NCBI RefSeq assembly: GCF_900546705.1
Contig: NZ_URDP01000009.1
Span: 1 to 53,677 of the forward strand
DNA length: 53,677 bases
Direction of reading: 5' to 3'
Source: an uncultured Oscillibacter sp.
GTDB lineage: Bacteria; Bacillota; Clostridia; Oscillospirales; Oscillospiraceae
Position numbers and translations under genes: made by a program. The notes under the pieces were generated by a model. That model made no database searches, was not told the origin of the DNA, and saw nothing but the letters and a program-made list of their open reading frames with translations. Below are positions 1 through 8,688 of the stretch, piece by piece; position 1 is the first letter of the stretch, and each line of letters opens with the position of its first letter.

Positions 1-55
1 AGGGAGTAGGCTGGATAAAACCGGCGCGAGGGTTCAAATCCCTCCTTCTGCGCCA
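1..55 (+). tRNA. 3' part of a class II tRNA (probably tRNA-Ser), cut by the window edge
   Basis: The T-arm is clear: stem GAGGG/CCCTC around the loop TTCAAAT. It is followed by the acceptor strand CTTCTGC, discriminator G and an encoded CCA at 53-55. Before it lies a variable-arm hairpin, GCTGG/CCGGC with an A-rich loop, so this is a long-variable-arm tRNA. Discriminator G favours Ser over Leu, which normally has A. tRNA-Sec is the main alternative. The anticodon lies outside the window, so identity is inferred. Confidence 0.75.
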
Positions 56-95
56 CGCGGCCGCAAAGCGAACTTTGCGGCCGCGTTTCTTTTTT
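56..95 (+). terminator. Rho-independent terminator after the tRNA
   Basis: A perfect 13-bp GC-rich hairpin (arms 56-68 and 73-85, loop CGAA) begins directly after the tRNA CCA and is followed by a T-rich run at 86-95. Confidence 0.9.
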
Positions 96-124
96 GGATT
101 TTTCAAGATCAGGAGGGTGTTTCC

Positions 125-628
125 ATGTACGACGAGCTGACGGCAGTGGATATCAAAAAGATGCAGGAGGAGCTGGATCACCGGATCCGGGTGGAGCGCC
201 CCCAGCTGATCGAGGAGGTACAGACGGCCCGTGCCTTCGGCGACTTGAGCGAGAATTATGAATATAAGTGTGCCAAGCAGGCCAAAAACCGTAATGAGAG
301 CCGCATCCGCTACCTGGAGCGGATGATCCGCACGGCGAAGGTCATCGAAGTGCAGGACAAGGGCGACGCGGTGGGCCTTTTCGACAAAGTGACCATCTTC
401 AACGAGATGGTGAAAAAGGAGATGACCATCCGGATCGTGACGACCCTGCGGCAAAATGCACTGAAGGGCCTTATCAGTAAGGAGTCCCCGGTGGGACAGG
501 CCCTGCTGGGCCGCCGGGTGGGCGACCGGGTCCAGGTGGAGGTCAGCCCCACCATGAAGTACTTTGTGGAGGTCCGCGCCATTGAAAAGGGCGAGGATGA
601 CGAGAGCCTGGAGATCGGCAGCTTTTGA
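125..628 (+). CDS. greA: GreA/GreB-type transcription elongation factor
   Basis: 167 aa, the usual Gre size. The N-terminal half reads as the coiled coil that enters the RNA polymerase secondary channel, with the family motif GDLSENYEYKCAK around residues 38-50, where the acidic D and E residues stimulate transcript cleavage. The C-terminal half is the FKBP-like domain, with a typical SPVGQALLG stretch near residues 120-128. The role is rescue of backtracked polymerase. An AGGAGGG site lies 6 nt before the ATG. The divergent sequence suggests a second Gre paralogue rather than the standard one, but that cannot be decided here. Confidence 0.92.
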   Translation: MYDELTAVDIKKMQEELDHRIRVERPQLIEEVQTARAFGDLSENYEYKCAKQAKNRNESRIRYLERMIRTAKVIEVQDKGDAVGLFDKVTIFNEMVKKEMTIRIVTTLRQNALKGLISKESPVGQALLGRRVGDRVQVEVSPTMKYFVEVRAIEKGEDDESLEIGSF

Positions 629-663
629 GCGGCTGTTTCATAAGACGATAAAGGAGAGACCAT

Positions 664-1014
664 ATGCTGTTTGTATGCTACCCCAAGTGCAGCACCTGCC
701 AGAAGGCCCGTGCCTTCCTGGAAGAGCGCGGTGCGGCCTACACCCTGCGGGATATCAAGACTGAAAACCCCACGGCGGAGGAACTGCGCCGGTGGTGGAA
801 GATGAGCGGATTGCCCCTCAAGCGGTTTTTCAACACCAGCGGCCTCCAGTACAAGGCCCTGGGCCTCAAGGACCGTCTGCCGGAGATGGACGAGCAGGCC
901 CAGTTGGAGCTGCTGGCTACGGACGGCATGCTGGTCAAGCGGCCCATTCTGGTGGGCGAGGACTTCGTGCTGGTTGGCTTCCGGGCAGCGGAGTGGGAGC
1001 AGCGGCTGGGATGA
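664..1014 (+). CDS. ArsC/Spx-family thioredoxin-fold protein (YffB-like)
   Basis: 116 aa, typical for the ArsC/Spx/YffB family. It starts MLFVCYPKCSTCQKARAFL, with a CxxC pair at residues 9-12. A LVKRPILVGEDFVLVGF segment near residues 92-108 corresponds to the conserved RP-containing loop of ArsC-like proteins. The family includes arsenate reductases and Spx regulators, but many CSTC members are uncharacterised and no ars genes are nearby. An AAGGAGAG site precedes the ATG. Its TGA overlaps the start of the next gene (ATGA), so the two are probably translationally coupled. Confidence 0.85.
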   Translation: MLFVCYPKCSTCQKARAFLEERGAAYTLRDIKTENPTAEELRRWWKMSGLPLKRFFNTSGLQYKALGLKDRLPEMDEQAQLELLATDGMLVKRPILVGEDFVLVGFRAAEWEQRLG

Positions 1015-1976
1015 TTGAGCGGGTGGACTTTGCACCGCTGGACGGCATCACCAAGGCGGTGTTCCGGCGGGTGTTTCACGCCCGCTTCGGCGGCGCGGAC
1101 CGGTACTTCATTCCTTTTTTCTCGCCCACGGACCAGCACATCGTCACCAAGCGGGACCAGCGGGAGCTGGACGTAAACAATAATCCGGGCCTTCCCCTGG
1201 TACCCCAGATCATGACCCGCCGGGCCGACGACTTTTTGTGGGCGGCGTCCCTGATGGAGGAGCTGGGCTACCGGGAGGTGAACCTGAACCTGGGGTGCCC
1301 CTCCGGCACGGTCACCGCCAAGGGCAAGGGTTCCGGCTTTCTGGCAAAGCCCGACGAGCTGGAGCGGTTTTTCGACCAGGTGTTTGCCGCGGTGCGTCTG
1401 CCGGTGTCCGTCAAGACCCGGCTGGGGGTACAGTCGCCGGAGGAGTTTGAACGGCTCCTGGAGATCTACAACCGCTATCCCATCGCCTGCCTCACCGTCC
1501 ATCCCAGGGTGCAGAAGGAGTTTTACAAGGGGGCGGTCCACCGGGACTGGTTTTCCCAGGCTGCGGCGCGCAGCCGCAATCCCGTCTGCTATAACGGGGA
1601 CCTGGTGACCGTGGAGGACGTCCGGGCCTTTGAGCGGGACTTTCCCGCCGTGGAGGCGGTGATGATCGGCCGGGGGGCTGTGGCGGACCCGGCCTTGCTG
1701 CGCAAGCTCCACGGCGGCGCGCCCGCCACCCGACAGGAGCTTATGGACTTCACCGCCGAGCTCTATGAGGCCTACCAGGAATTTTACGGCCAGGTGGGCC
1801 CGGCGGCTCAGCGGATGAAGGAGGTGTGGTTCTATCTCATCCACCTTTTTGAGGGGGGTGAGAAGATCCACAAGTCCATGCGCCGCAGCCGGACGCCCCG
1901 GGAGTATGAGGCCCTGGAGGCGGAGGCCTTTTCCACATTGCCCCTGCGGGACCACGCGGTGGGCCCGCTGGTATGA
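1011..1976 (+). CDS. dus: tRNA-dihydrouridine synthase
   Basis: 321 aa TIM-barrel flavoprotein of the Dus family, which reduces specific uridines in the tRNA D-loop using FMN and NADPH. The start at 1011 overlaps the previous stop as ATGA. FAPLDGITKAVFR is at the N-terminus. NLNLGCPSGTV near residue 100 carries the catalytic Cys. Then come SVKTRLG, TVHPR and, further on, MIGRGA, the usual FMN-binding landmarks. The C-terminal helical domain is present. Which uridine is modified cannot be told from the sequence. A strong terminator follows at once. Confidence 0.93.
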   Translation: MIERVDFAPLDGITKAVFRRVFHARFGGADRYFIPFFSPTDQHIVTKRDQRELDVNNNPGLPLVPQIMTRRADDFLWAASLMEELGYREVNLNLGCPSGTVTAKGKGSGFLAKPDELERFFDQVFAAVRLPVSVKTRLGVQSPEEFERLLEIYNRYPIACLTVHPRVQKEFYKGAVHRDWFSQAAARSRNPVCYNGDLVTVEDVRAFERDFPAVEAVMIGRGAVADPALLRKLHGGAPATRQELMDFTAELYEAYQEFYGQVGPAAQRMKEVWFYLIHLFEGGEKIHKSMRRSRTPREYEALEAEAFSTLPLRDHAVGPLV

Positions 1977-1984
1977 AACGCAAT

Positions 1985-2018
1985 GCGCCGGACGGCATCG
2001 ACCGTCCGGCGCGTTTTT
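1985..2018 (+). terminator. Rho-independent terminator after dus
   Basis: Perfect 11-bp stem (1985-1995 with 2002-2012), six-base loop, then GTTTTTA. It ends the greA-dus strand just before the convergent PPC-domain gene. Confidence 0.9.
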
Positions 2019-2028
2019 ATGCCCTTTT

Positions 2029-2448
2029 TCAGAGCTTCCAGAGGTTCAATCCCACCTCCGGGCTGAAGGCCCGGTCCACGGTGCCCGGCAGTACCCGCAC
2101 CGCCATCTCGCAGGTGGCGCTGATGACGGCCCGGTTCAGGTGGCCGCCCACCACGTGGCCCTGGCTGTCGCCGGCGCTCATGTGCAGGTGACTGTAGAAT
2201 TCCCCGTTCATGGAGTCGATGGTACCCGTCAGGGAGACGATCTCATAGGGGCCGGAGAACTCGTTGGAGTGATAGGTCTTGCTGACCGTGTCAAAGACGC
2301 CCACGGTGAACTCCCGCACGGCCCCCAGAGCCTGTACGGTGGCAAGGCGGATGTTCTCCGCCAGGGCCAGCTTCTTCACCTGCTCCAAAATCTCCTCGCC
2401 GGGGTCCATCCGCACGAGATAGGTGTCCCCGAATTTCCGATATTCCAT
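2029..2448 (-). CDS. PPC-domain (DUF296) DNA-binding protein
   Basis: 139 aa covering a single PPC/DUF296 domain. The fold is shared with plant AT-hook proteins, but the bacterial versions lack the hook. Visible landmarks are DTYLVRMDPGEEI at the start and FYSHLHMSAGD...GHVVGGHL near residues 85-105, whose histidines fit the metal site seen in bacterial PPC structures. The ATG at 2448 was chosen because AAGGAGG lies just upstream. Frame continues upstream without a ribosome site. The cellular role of the family is unclear. Confidence 0.88.
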   Translation of the reverse strand: MEYRKFGDTYLVRMDPGEEILEQVKKLALAENIRLATVQALGAVREFTVGVFDTVSKTYHSNEFSGPYEIVSLTGTIDSMNGEFYSHLHMSAGDSQGHVVGGHLNRAVISATCEMAVRVLPGTVDRAFSPEVGLNLWKL

Positions 2449-2478
2449 AAGTATCCTCCTTGTGCTGTGGTTTTTTCC

Positions 2479-2507
2479 AGCATACCACACTCCGCAGCCC
2501 AGCGCAA
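2479..2507 (-). promoter_or_regulatory. Promoter of the PPC-domain gene
   Basis: On the minus strand, -35 TTGCGC (2502-2507), a 17-bp spacer and -10 TATGCT (2479-2484). It lies about 30 bp before the start and back to back with the promoter of the XRE gene. Confidence 0.55.
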
Positions 2508-2518
2508 CGGATCATTGC

Positions 2519-2547
2519 GTGACAAACCCGGGGGTGGATGCTATGAT
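2519..2547 (+). promoter_or_regulatory. Promoter of the XRE regulator gene
   Basis: -35 GTGACA (2519-2524), exactly 17 bp, then -10 TATGAT (2542-2547). The -10 covers an in-frame ATG at 2543, so that ATG cannot be the start if this promoter is used. Confidence 0.65.
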
Positions 2548-2566
2548 AAAGCTGGAGGTGAGGGAC

Positions 2567-3232
2567 ATGGTGGGACGCAATCTCAAGAGACTGCGCCAAC
2601 AGGCGGGACTGACCCAGGATGCTCTGGCGGAGCGGCTCCATGTGACCCGGCAGGCGGTGTCCTCCTGGGAGACCGGCAAAACGGCGCCGGATGTGGAGAC
2701 CCTGACGGCCCTGGCCGAGGCTCTGGAGGTGGATGTGCGGGCCCTGATTTACGGGCCGGAGGTAGTGGCGGAGGGCGGCTATCCCCGGTTCCAGCGGAGA
2801 TATGTGGTGTGCACGGCAGTGTTTGCCGCCGTGACACTGGCTCTGCTGGTGATGGAGATGACACTCAAGCCGTATCTGCATCAGCTGAAGGGGCAGACCT
2901 TTATCCTGTGGCCTTCTTTGACGTACATCATGGCAGTGGTGCCGTTAGGGTACGCTGCCGTAGGGGCACTGGTCCCCTCGCTGTTGTCGTTGTGGGCGGA
3001 TATCCGGGTACGCAGCGCCCGCGTCCGGTGGGTTTTACTGGTGGTGGGACTGCTGGCCCTGGGGACTTATCTCCTTTGGGTCGTTTCGTTTTTCGGATAT
3101 GGTCCCGAGGCGGTGTATGAATACCCACTGCGGCAGTGGTATGTAGCCATGTCTACCACAGGAAACGATTTGATCCGATACAGTTCTGTGACACTGTCCG
3201 GCTGTACGCTGTTTCTGGCCTTTAACCGATAA
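2567..3232 (+). CDS. XRE-family regulator with a membrane domain
   Basis: 221 aa. Residues 1-55 are a Cro/CI-type helix-turn-helix (LKRLRQQAGLTQDALAERL, then VTRQAVSSWETGKTAPDVETL). The rest holds about four hydrophobic segments, so this is a membrane-tethered DNA-binding protein of a type common in clostridia. The start at 2567 has GGAGGTGAG five bases upstream. The earlier ATG at 2543 lies inside the -10 box. The signal sensed is unknown, and no ABC transporter sits immediately downstream. Confidence 0.88.
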   Translation: MVGRNLKRLRQQAGLTQDALAERLHVTRQAVSSWETGKTAPDVETLTALAEALEVDVRALIYGPEVVAEGGYPRFQRRYVVCTAVFAAVTLALLVMEMTLKPYLHQLKGQTFILWPSLTYIMAVVPLGYAAVGALVPSLLSLWADIRVRSARVRWVLLVVGLLALGTYLLWVVSFFGYGPEAVYEYPLRQWYVAMSTTGNDLIRYSSVTLSGCTLFLAFNR

Positions 3233-3233
3233 G

Positions 3234-3262
3234 AAAACCCCCGGCTTCAAGCCGGGGGTTTT
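3234..3262. terminator. Bidirectional terminator
   Basis: Perfect 12-bp stem AAAACCCCCGGC/GCCGGGGGTTTT with a 5-base loop. It has T runs on both strands and sits between two convergent genes. Confidence 0.9.
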
Positions 3263-3267
3263 CTTTG

Positions 3268-4356
3268 TCAGGAGAGCTTCAGATCGCCCTCCTTGATCCA
3301 GCCGATGCGGCGGAAGAACAGGCCGAAGGCCCAGGTGAGGACGGCGGGGAGGATGAAGCACAAAAGGGCCATGGCCAGCCAATCCATGCCGGTGATGGCG
3401 GCCTTGGCGCCGGTAGAGACGTCGTTGACCCAGCCGGTGTAGACGCCGATGGGGCCCACCATGCCGCAGGTGCCCATGCCGCTGGCTACGCCGGAGGCGG
3501 GGTCGTTCATCTCAAAGTGGAACACGCAGGTGGCAAGCGGTCCGGTAATGGCGGAGGTGAGGATGGCGGGCAGCCAGATCCGGGGATTCTTCACGATGTT
3601 GCCCATCTGCAGCATGGACGTGCCCAGGCCCTGGCTGATGAGGCCGCCCCAGCGGTTTTCCCGGAAGCTGAGCACCGCGAAGCCCACCATGTTGGCGCAG
3701 CACCCGGCCACGGCGGCGCCGCCTGCCAGGCCCGTGAGGCCGATGGCGGCGCAGATGGCGGCGGAGGAGATGGGCAGCGTCAGGGCGATGCCGATGACCA
3801 CGGACACCAGAATGCCCATCCAGAAGGGCTGGAGCACCGTGGCCCACTTGACGAAGTCGCCTACGGCGCTGGCGGCAGTGCCGATGGCGGGGGCCCACCA
3901 GGCGGACAGAGCCACGCCGGAGAGAATGGTCACCAGGGGCGTCACCAGCAGGTCGATTTTCGTCTCCTTGCTGACGGCCTTGCCCAGCTCCGCGGCGATG
4001 ACGGCGATGAACAGCACGGCCAGGGGGCCGCCGGCTCCGCTGCCGCCGGAGAGGGTGGTGGAGCCCAGGGCGTTGGCGGCGTAGCCCACGGTCACCAGGG
4101 AGAAGAGCACCATGGGCGGGGCCTGAAGGGCGTAGCCGATGGCCACAGCCATGGCCGCGCCGCTCATGGCGGAGGCGTAGCCGCCCACGGTCACCAGAAA
4201 TTCGATCCCCAGCTGGGTACCCAGGGTGTTGAGGATGGTGCCGATGAGCAGCGAGCAGAAAAGGCCCTGGGCCATGGCGCCCAGGGCGTCAATGCCGTAT
4301 CGCTTGCCGGAGATGACGATGTTTTTCCGTTTTAAGAATGCCTTGAAGTTTTCCAT
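3268..4356 (-). CDS. PTS EIIC-like membrane transporter under a NiaR-type operator
   Basis: 362 aa, almost entirely hydrophobic, about ten membrane segments, with the Gly-rich signature of the EIIC_2 group (GKRYGIDALGAMAQGLFCSLL near residues 17-37; GMGTCGMVGPIGVYTGW near the C-terminus). No IIA, IIB or HPr-like partner is nearby, so phosphotransfer is doubtful and it may be a plain facilitator. The ATG at 4356 was chosen over an upstream in-frame start, which would fall inside the operator palindrome. The gene follows the niaR-like gene but has its own promoter overlapping a perfect palindrome. By position it is a candidate carrier for niacin, nicotinamide or a related vitamin; this is inference. 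Confidence 0.85.
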   Translation of the reverse strand: MENFKAFLKRKNIVISGKRYGIDALGAMAQGLFCSLLIGTILNTLGTQLGIEFLVTVGGYASAMSGAAMAVAIGYALQAPPMVLFSLVTVGYAANALGSTTLSGGSGAGGPLAVLFIAVIAAELGKAVSKETKIDLLVTPLVTILSGVALSAWWAPAIGTAASAVGDFVKWATVLQPFWMGILVSVVIGIALTLPISSAAICAAIGLTGLAGGAAVAGCCANMVGFAVLSFRENRWGGLISQGLGTSMLQMGNIVKNPRIWLPAILTSAITGPLATCVFHFEMNDPASGVASGMGTCGMVGPIGVYTGWVNDVSTGAKAAITGMDWLAMALLCFILPAVLTWAFGLFFRRIGWIKEGDLKLS

Positions 4357-4385
4357 GGGAAGCACCTGTTTCTCTATAAAAATAA

Positions 4386-4423
4386 ATGTGGTATACAGGT
4401 GTCTTGACACCTGTATACCACAT
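4386..4423. promoter_or_regulatory. Perfect 38-bp palindrome, probable NiaR operator
   Basis: Two 18-base arms (4386-4403 and 4406-4423) are exact reverse complements around TT. The inner core is ACAGGTGTC-TT-GACACCTGT. It starts at the last bases of the -10 box of the transporter promoter and covers the predicted transcription start, a position suited to repression. A related half-site lies before niaR. Confidence 0.75.
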
Positions 4424-4450
4424 CATACCCGCATCAAGGTCTCCTGTCAA
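4422..4450 (-). promoter_or_regulatory. Promoter of the EIIC-like transporter
   Basis: On the minus strand, -35 TTGACA (4445-4450, consensus), 17-bp spacer, -10 TATGAT (4422-4427). The -35 begins only 7 bp past the niaR stop codon, so the transporter has its own start of transcription. Confidence 0.8.
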
Positions 4451-4457
4451 GCCCCAA

Positions 4458-4970
4458 TCATCCTTCCAGCAGCACTCCCTGGGCCCGCAGGGCGGCGCGA
4501 ACCCGCTCCAGGGCGGCCTCGTCGGGGCAGGAGAGGGTGTGCAGGTGGATGCCGCCGGTCAGATCGGACAGGGGGCGGGCGTCGGAGATGGCGCAGCGGT
4601 CCAGGAACTGGCGCACATCATGGCGGCTGGCAAGCTGCAGCGAGCCGGTGAGCTGGCCGTAGACCGGGTGCTCCACGATCACGTCCCGCACGGTGCAGCC
4701 CTCGTCCACCATGGCGTTGAGCTCCGCCTCCATTTCCGCGGCGGTGTGCTGGCAGGCCACCTGACGCACCAAGCCCGACGACTCCGGCAGCACCACGTAG
4801 CCCCGGGGAGTGGCGGAGATGGCGTCTCCGGCGGCCCGCAGCAGGGCGATGTCTCCCACGATGATCTGGCGGCTGACGGAGAACCGGCCGGCCAGCGCCG
4901 TGGCGCTGATGGGCTGGCGGGATTGATGTAGAATTTCACGGATGGCCTGACGGCGCTGCTCGGCACGCAT
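4458..4970 (-). CDS. niaR: NiaR/YrxA-type niacin-responsive repressor
   Basis: 170 aa, close to the usual size. Residues 1-60 are an HTH_11 winged helix (AIREILHQSRQPISATALAGRFSVSRQIIVGDI). Residues about 75-168 are a 3H domain, the nicotinate-sensing domain named for three conserved histidines, visible here in CQH (74), VEHPVYG (about 100) and GIHLHTL (about 141). In Firmicutes this family represses NAD biosynthesis and niacin uptake genes when nicotinate is plentiful. The start at 4970 has AAGGAG upstream. The operator-like sequence in front of it and the palindrome behind it suggest autoregulation plus control of the transporter. Confidence 0.9.
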   Translation of the reverse strand: MRAEQRRQAIREILHQSRQPISATALAGRFSVSRQIIVGDIALLRAAGDAISATPRGYVVLPESSGLVRQVACQHTAAEMEAELNAMVDEGCTVRDVIVEHPVYGQLTGSLQLASRHDVRQFLDRCAISDARPLSDLTGGIHLHTLSCPDEAALERVRAALRAQGVLLEG

Positions 4971-4987
4971 AGGGGATGCTCCTTTCA

Positions 4988-5028
4988 CTGTCATGACAGC
5001 AGTATACCACACCAGCGGAAAAATGCAA
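4988..5028 (-). promoter_or_regulatory. niaR promoter with a NiaR-like operator
   Basis: CTGTCATGACAG (4988-4999) is a perfect 12-bp palindrome. Its right arm continues to 5012 and matches the right arm of the transporter palindrome at 15 of 18 bases (GACA, GTATACCACA shared). On the minus strand it overlaps a -10 TATACT (5001-5006) with a possible -35 TTGCAT (5023-5028), spacer 16. The layout fits autorepression. Confidence 0.6.
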
Positions 5029-5032
5029 CGCA

Positions 5033-5065
5033 AAGAAAAAAGGAAGCGCACTTTCGTGCGCTCCC
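5033..5065 (-). terminator. Terminator of the liv operon
   Basis: A hairpin (arms 5042-5051 and 5056-5065, loop TTTC) sits just past livF. On the minus strand it is followed by a T-rich run (the A run at 5031-5041 of the plus strand). Confidence 0.8.
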
Positions 5066-5076
5066 TTTGGTACCGG

Positions 5077-5787
<711 letters not shown>

Positions 5788-5789
5788 GC

Positions 5790-6638
5790 TTACGCCTCCT
5801 TCTGCTTGCCCAGGTACGCCTCAATGACGGTGGGGTTGGATTGGATTTCCTCGGCGGTGCCCTTGGCGATGACCTGGCCGAAGTTCAGCACGCAGATGCC
5901 CTCGCAGATGCTCATGACCAGCTTCATGTCGTGCTCGATGAGCATGATGGCGATCTGGAAGGTATCCCGGATCTTGACGATGTTCTCCATAAGCTCCGCC
6001 GTCTCGGAGGGGTTCATGCCTGCTGCAGGCTCATCCAGCAGCAGCAGACTGGGGTTGGTGGCCAGGGCCCGGACAATCTCCAGGCGGCGCTGGGCACCGT
6101 AGGGCAGGGAACCGGCCTTGAAGGAGGCCATCTGCTCCATGTCGAAGATGGACAGCAGCTCCATGGCCCGCTCGTGGGCGGCCCGCTCCTGCTTCCAGTA
6201 GCCCGGCAGGCGCAGCACGCCGGCCAGGGCGGAGTAGTGGGTCTGGTTGTGGAGGCCGATCTTCACGTTGTCCTCCACGCTCAGGTTGTTGAAAAGGCGG
6301 ATGTTCTGGAACGTACGGGCGATGCCCATGCGGTTGATCTGGGCGGTAGTCTTGCCGGCGGTGTCCAGACCGTCCAGCAAAATGGTGCCCCGGGTGGGCT
6401 GATAGACCTTGGTGAGCAGGTTGAAGATGGTGGTCTTGCCGGCACCGTTGGGGCCGATGAGGCCGGCGATCTCCGTGCGGCCGATGGTCAGGTTGAAGTC
6501 GTTCACGGCTTTCAGACCGCCGAAGTCGATGCCCAGGTGGCTGCACTCCAGAATGGGGGATTTGTCCACATCCCGCTCGGGAACGATGGCCCGGCTGGGA
6601 ACCGGCACCATTTTGGCTTTTTCAAATTGTTTAGCCAT
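5790..6638 (-). CDS. livG: Branched-chain amino-acid ABC transporter ATPase LivG
   Basis: 282 aa. The N-terminal extension is about 25 residues longer than usual. Walker A GPNGAGKTT is at 62-70, followed by the LivG-type GIARTFQNIRLF block. The signature is changed to LPYGAQRRLEI instead of LSGGQ, a normal LivG feature, followed by LLLLDEPAAGMNP (Walker B) and the LIEHDMKLVM switch region. Its start overlaps the livM stop by 8 bp, which supports coupled translation. Confidence 0.94.
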   Translation of the reverse strand: MAKQFEKAKMVPVPSRAIVPERDVDKSPILECSHLGIDFGGLKAVNDFNLTIGRTEIAGLIGPNGAGKTTIFNLLTKVYQPTRGTILLDGLDTAGKTTAQINRMGIARTFQNIRLFNNLSVEDNVKIGLHNQTHYSALAGVLRLPGYWKQERAAHERAMELLSIFDMEQMASFKAGSLPYGAQRRLEIVRALATNPSLLLLDEPAAGMNPSETAELMENIVKIRDTFQIAIMLIEHDMKLVMSICEGICVLNFGQVIAKGTAEEIQSNPTVIEAYLGKQKEA

Positions 6639-7707
6639 TGTTGGCGGCCTCCTTTCTTCTGCCGGGGATGGCGCGGCCCAGCAGCACGCGGCAGCGCTCG
6701 TTGTTGGTGGCCAGCATCACCAGAATCAGCACGATGGCATACACCAGCATCCGATAGTCGGAGAACGCGCGCAGCAGCTCCGGCAGCACCGTCAGCGCCG
6801 CAGCGGCGATGAGGGAGCCCCAGATGTTGCCCAGACCGCCCAGCACCACGAACACCAGAATCAAAATGGAGGTGTTGAAGTTGAACTTGGTCGCCTGGAG
6901 GGAGGAGAAGTTCAGGCCGTACAGCGCGCCGGAGGCGCCCGCCAGAGCGGCGGAGGTGACAAAGGCCATGAGCTTGTACTTGGTGACGTTGATGCCCACG
7001 CTCTCGGCGGCGATGCGGTTGTCCCGCAGGGCCATGATGGCCCGGCCGGCGCGGCTGCGCACCAGGTTGAGCACGATGACCAGCGTCAGCATCACCAGAA
7101 TGAATCCGGCGGTGAAGGAGGCGATGGTCCGGGTACCGGAGGCGCCCTGGGCGCCCTTGATGATTTCCAGGCCGCCCGCCGTCAGGTTCAGATCGGCGAT
7201 GGACATGTTGCCGGTGAGATTGAAGGCCATGTGGAGGCCGTTTTCATCGTAGCCCACCAGAAGGCAGTTGACCAGATCCTTGATGATCTCGCCGAAGGCC
7301 AGGGTGACGATGGCCAGGTAGTCGCCCCGCAGCCGCAGCACGGGCATACCCACGATAAAGCCCGCGATGGCGGCGAATACCGCGCCCACCACCATGGCCA
7401 CGGCCAGGCGGAGGGGAGCAGAGGGAATGGCGTTTTGCAGGCTCATGGCAGCGATGATGCCGGAGAAGGCGCCCACGCTCATGAAGCCCGCGTGACCCAG
7501 GCTCAGCTCGCCCAGAATGCCCACGGTCAGGTTCAGGGAGACTGCCATGGACATGTAGCAGCAGATGGGCACCAGCTGGCCGGTCAGGGAGCGGGAGAGG
7601 ACGCCGCTGCCCTGGAGCAGGTTCATGACGATGAAGGCGATGATGACGCCGATATAGGTGGCGAAGTCCGTTCGGGTGGACTTTTTCAGCTGACTGATTT
7701 TTTTCAT
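6631..7707 (-). CDS. livM: Branched-chain amino-acid ABC transporter permease LivM
   Basis: 358 aa integral membrane protein with eight or more hydrophobic segments. The LivM hallmarks are present: LGELSLGHAGFMSVGAF, LRGDYLAIVTLAFGEI, GRAIMALRDNRIAAESVGI and VLGGLGNIWGS. It is the second pore subunit with LivH. AGGTGG precedes the ATG. Nine bases separate it from livH. Confidence 0.94.
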   Translation of the reverse strand: MKKISQLKKSTRTDFATYIGVIIAFIVMNLLQGSGVLSRSLTGQLVPICCYMSMAVSLNLTVGILGELSLGHAGFMSVGAFSGIIAAMSLQNAIPSAPLRLAVAMVVGAVFAAIAGFIVGMPVLRLRGDYLAIVTLAFGEIIKDLVNCLLVGYDENGLHMAFNLTGNMSIADLNLTAGGLEIIKGAQGASGTRTIASFTAGFILVMLTLVIVLNLVRSRAGRAIMALRDNRIAAESVGINVTKYKLMAFVTSAALAGASGALYGLNFSSLQATKFNFNTSILILVFVVLGGLGNIWGSLIAAAALTVLPELLRAFSDYRMLVYAIVLILVMLATNNERCRVLLGRAIPGRRKEAANNG

Positions 7708-7716
7708 GGAACCACC

Positions 7717-8595
7717 TCACACTTTCTCGGGCACGTACTTGCCCAGCAGACCTGCGGGCTTCACCAGCAGCACCACGATCAGCACGGCGAACACGATGGA
7801 GTTTGCCAGGTTGGTGGAGATATAGGCCTTGGCCATAGACTCAATGATGCCAAGCAGCAGACCGCCCAGGAAAGCGCCGGGGATGGAGCCGATGCCGCCA
7901 AACACGGCGGCGGTGAAGGCCTTGATGCCGGGCATGGAGCCGGTGGTGGGCATGAGGGTGCCGTAGGAGGAGCACAGCAGCACGCCGGCGATGGCTGCCA
8001 GGGCAGAGCCGATGGCAAAGGTGGTGGAGATGGTGAAATTGACGTTGATGCCCATGAGCTGGGCAGCGCCCTTGTCCTCGGAGCAGGCGCGCATGGCCTT
8101 GCCCATGCGGGTCATGCTGGTGAACATGGTCAGTCCCACCATGATGACAAGGCAGGTGACCACAGTGAGCAGGGACACATAGGAAATGGAGAGCTGGCCG
8201 CCGAACAGGCTCAAAGAGCCGGTGACCACCGGGGAGTAGACCTTGGGTGCGGCAGACCAGATGAGCTGGGCTGCATTTTGCAGGAAGTAGCTCACGCCGA
8301 TGGCGGTGATGAGCACGGCCAGGGACGGGGCGGCGCGCAGGGGCTTGTAGGCAAGGCCCTCAATGACCACGCCCAGCACGGTGCACACCACCATGGCCAG
8401 CAGCACGGATACCACGCTGGGCAGCCCCAGGTAGTTCATGGCGCAGTAAGAGATATAGCCGCCCACCATGATGATGTCGCCGTGGGCGAAGTTGAGCATT
8501 TTCGCAATGCCGTAGACCATGGTATAGCCCAGGGCGATGATGGCGTACACACTGCCCAGGCTGATGCCGCTGATCAAGTAGGAGAGAAATTCCAT
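7717..8595 (-). CDS. livH: Branched-chain amino-acid ABC transporter permease LivH
   Basis: 292 aa, the normal LivH length, mostly membrane spanning. Typical blocks: SGISLGSVYAIIALGYTMVYGIAKMLNFAHGDI at the N-terminus, MGKAMRACSEDKGAAQLMGI in the middle loop, and FGGIGSIPGAFLGGLLLG near the C-terminus. It is preceded by a 164-bp gap with an intercistronic hairpin, so expression may be lower than that of the binding protein. Confidence 0.94.
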   Translation of the reverse strand: MEFLSYLISGISLGSVYAIIALGYTMVYGIAKMLNFAHGDIIMVGGYISYCAMNYLGLPSVVSVLLAMVVCTVLGVVIEGLAYKPLRAAPSLAVLITAIGVSYFLQNAAQLIWSAAPKVYSPVVTGSLSLFGGQLSISYVSLLTVVTCLVIMVGLTMFTSMTRMGKAMRACSEDKGAAQLMGINVNFTISTTFAIGSALAAIAGVLLCSSYGTLMPTTGSMPGIKAFTAAVFGGIGSIPGAFLGGLLLGIIESMAKAYISTNLANSIVFAVLIVVLLVKPAGLLGKYVPEKV

Positions 8596-8688
8596 CAGGA
8601 AGCACCTCTTTTTCTTCTCTTTTCCACATTCTATGGCAGAAATACGGGCAGCAGCGGCGCTGCCGCCCCTGTTTCCACCATAGAACCC

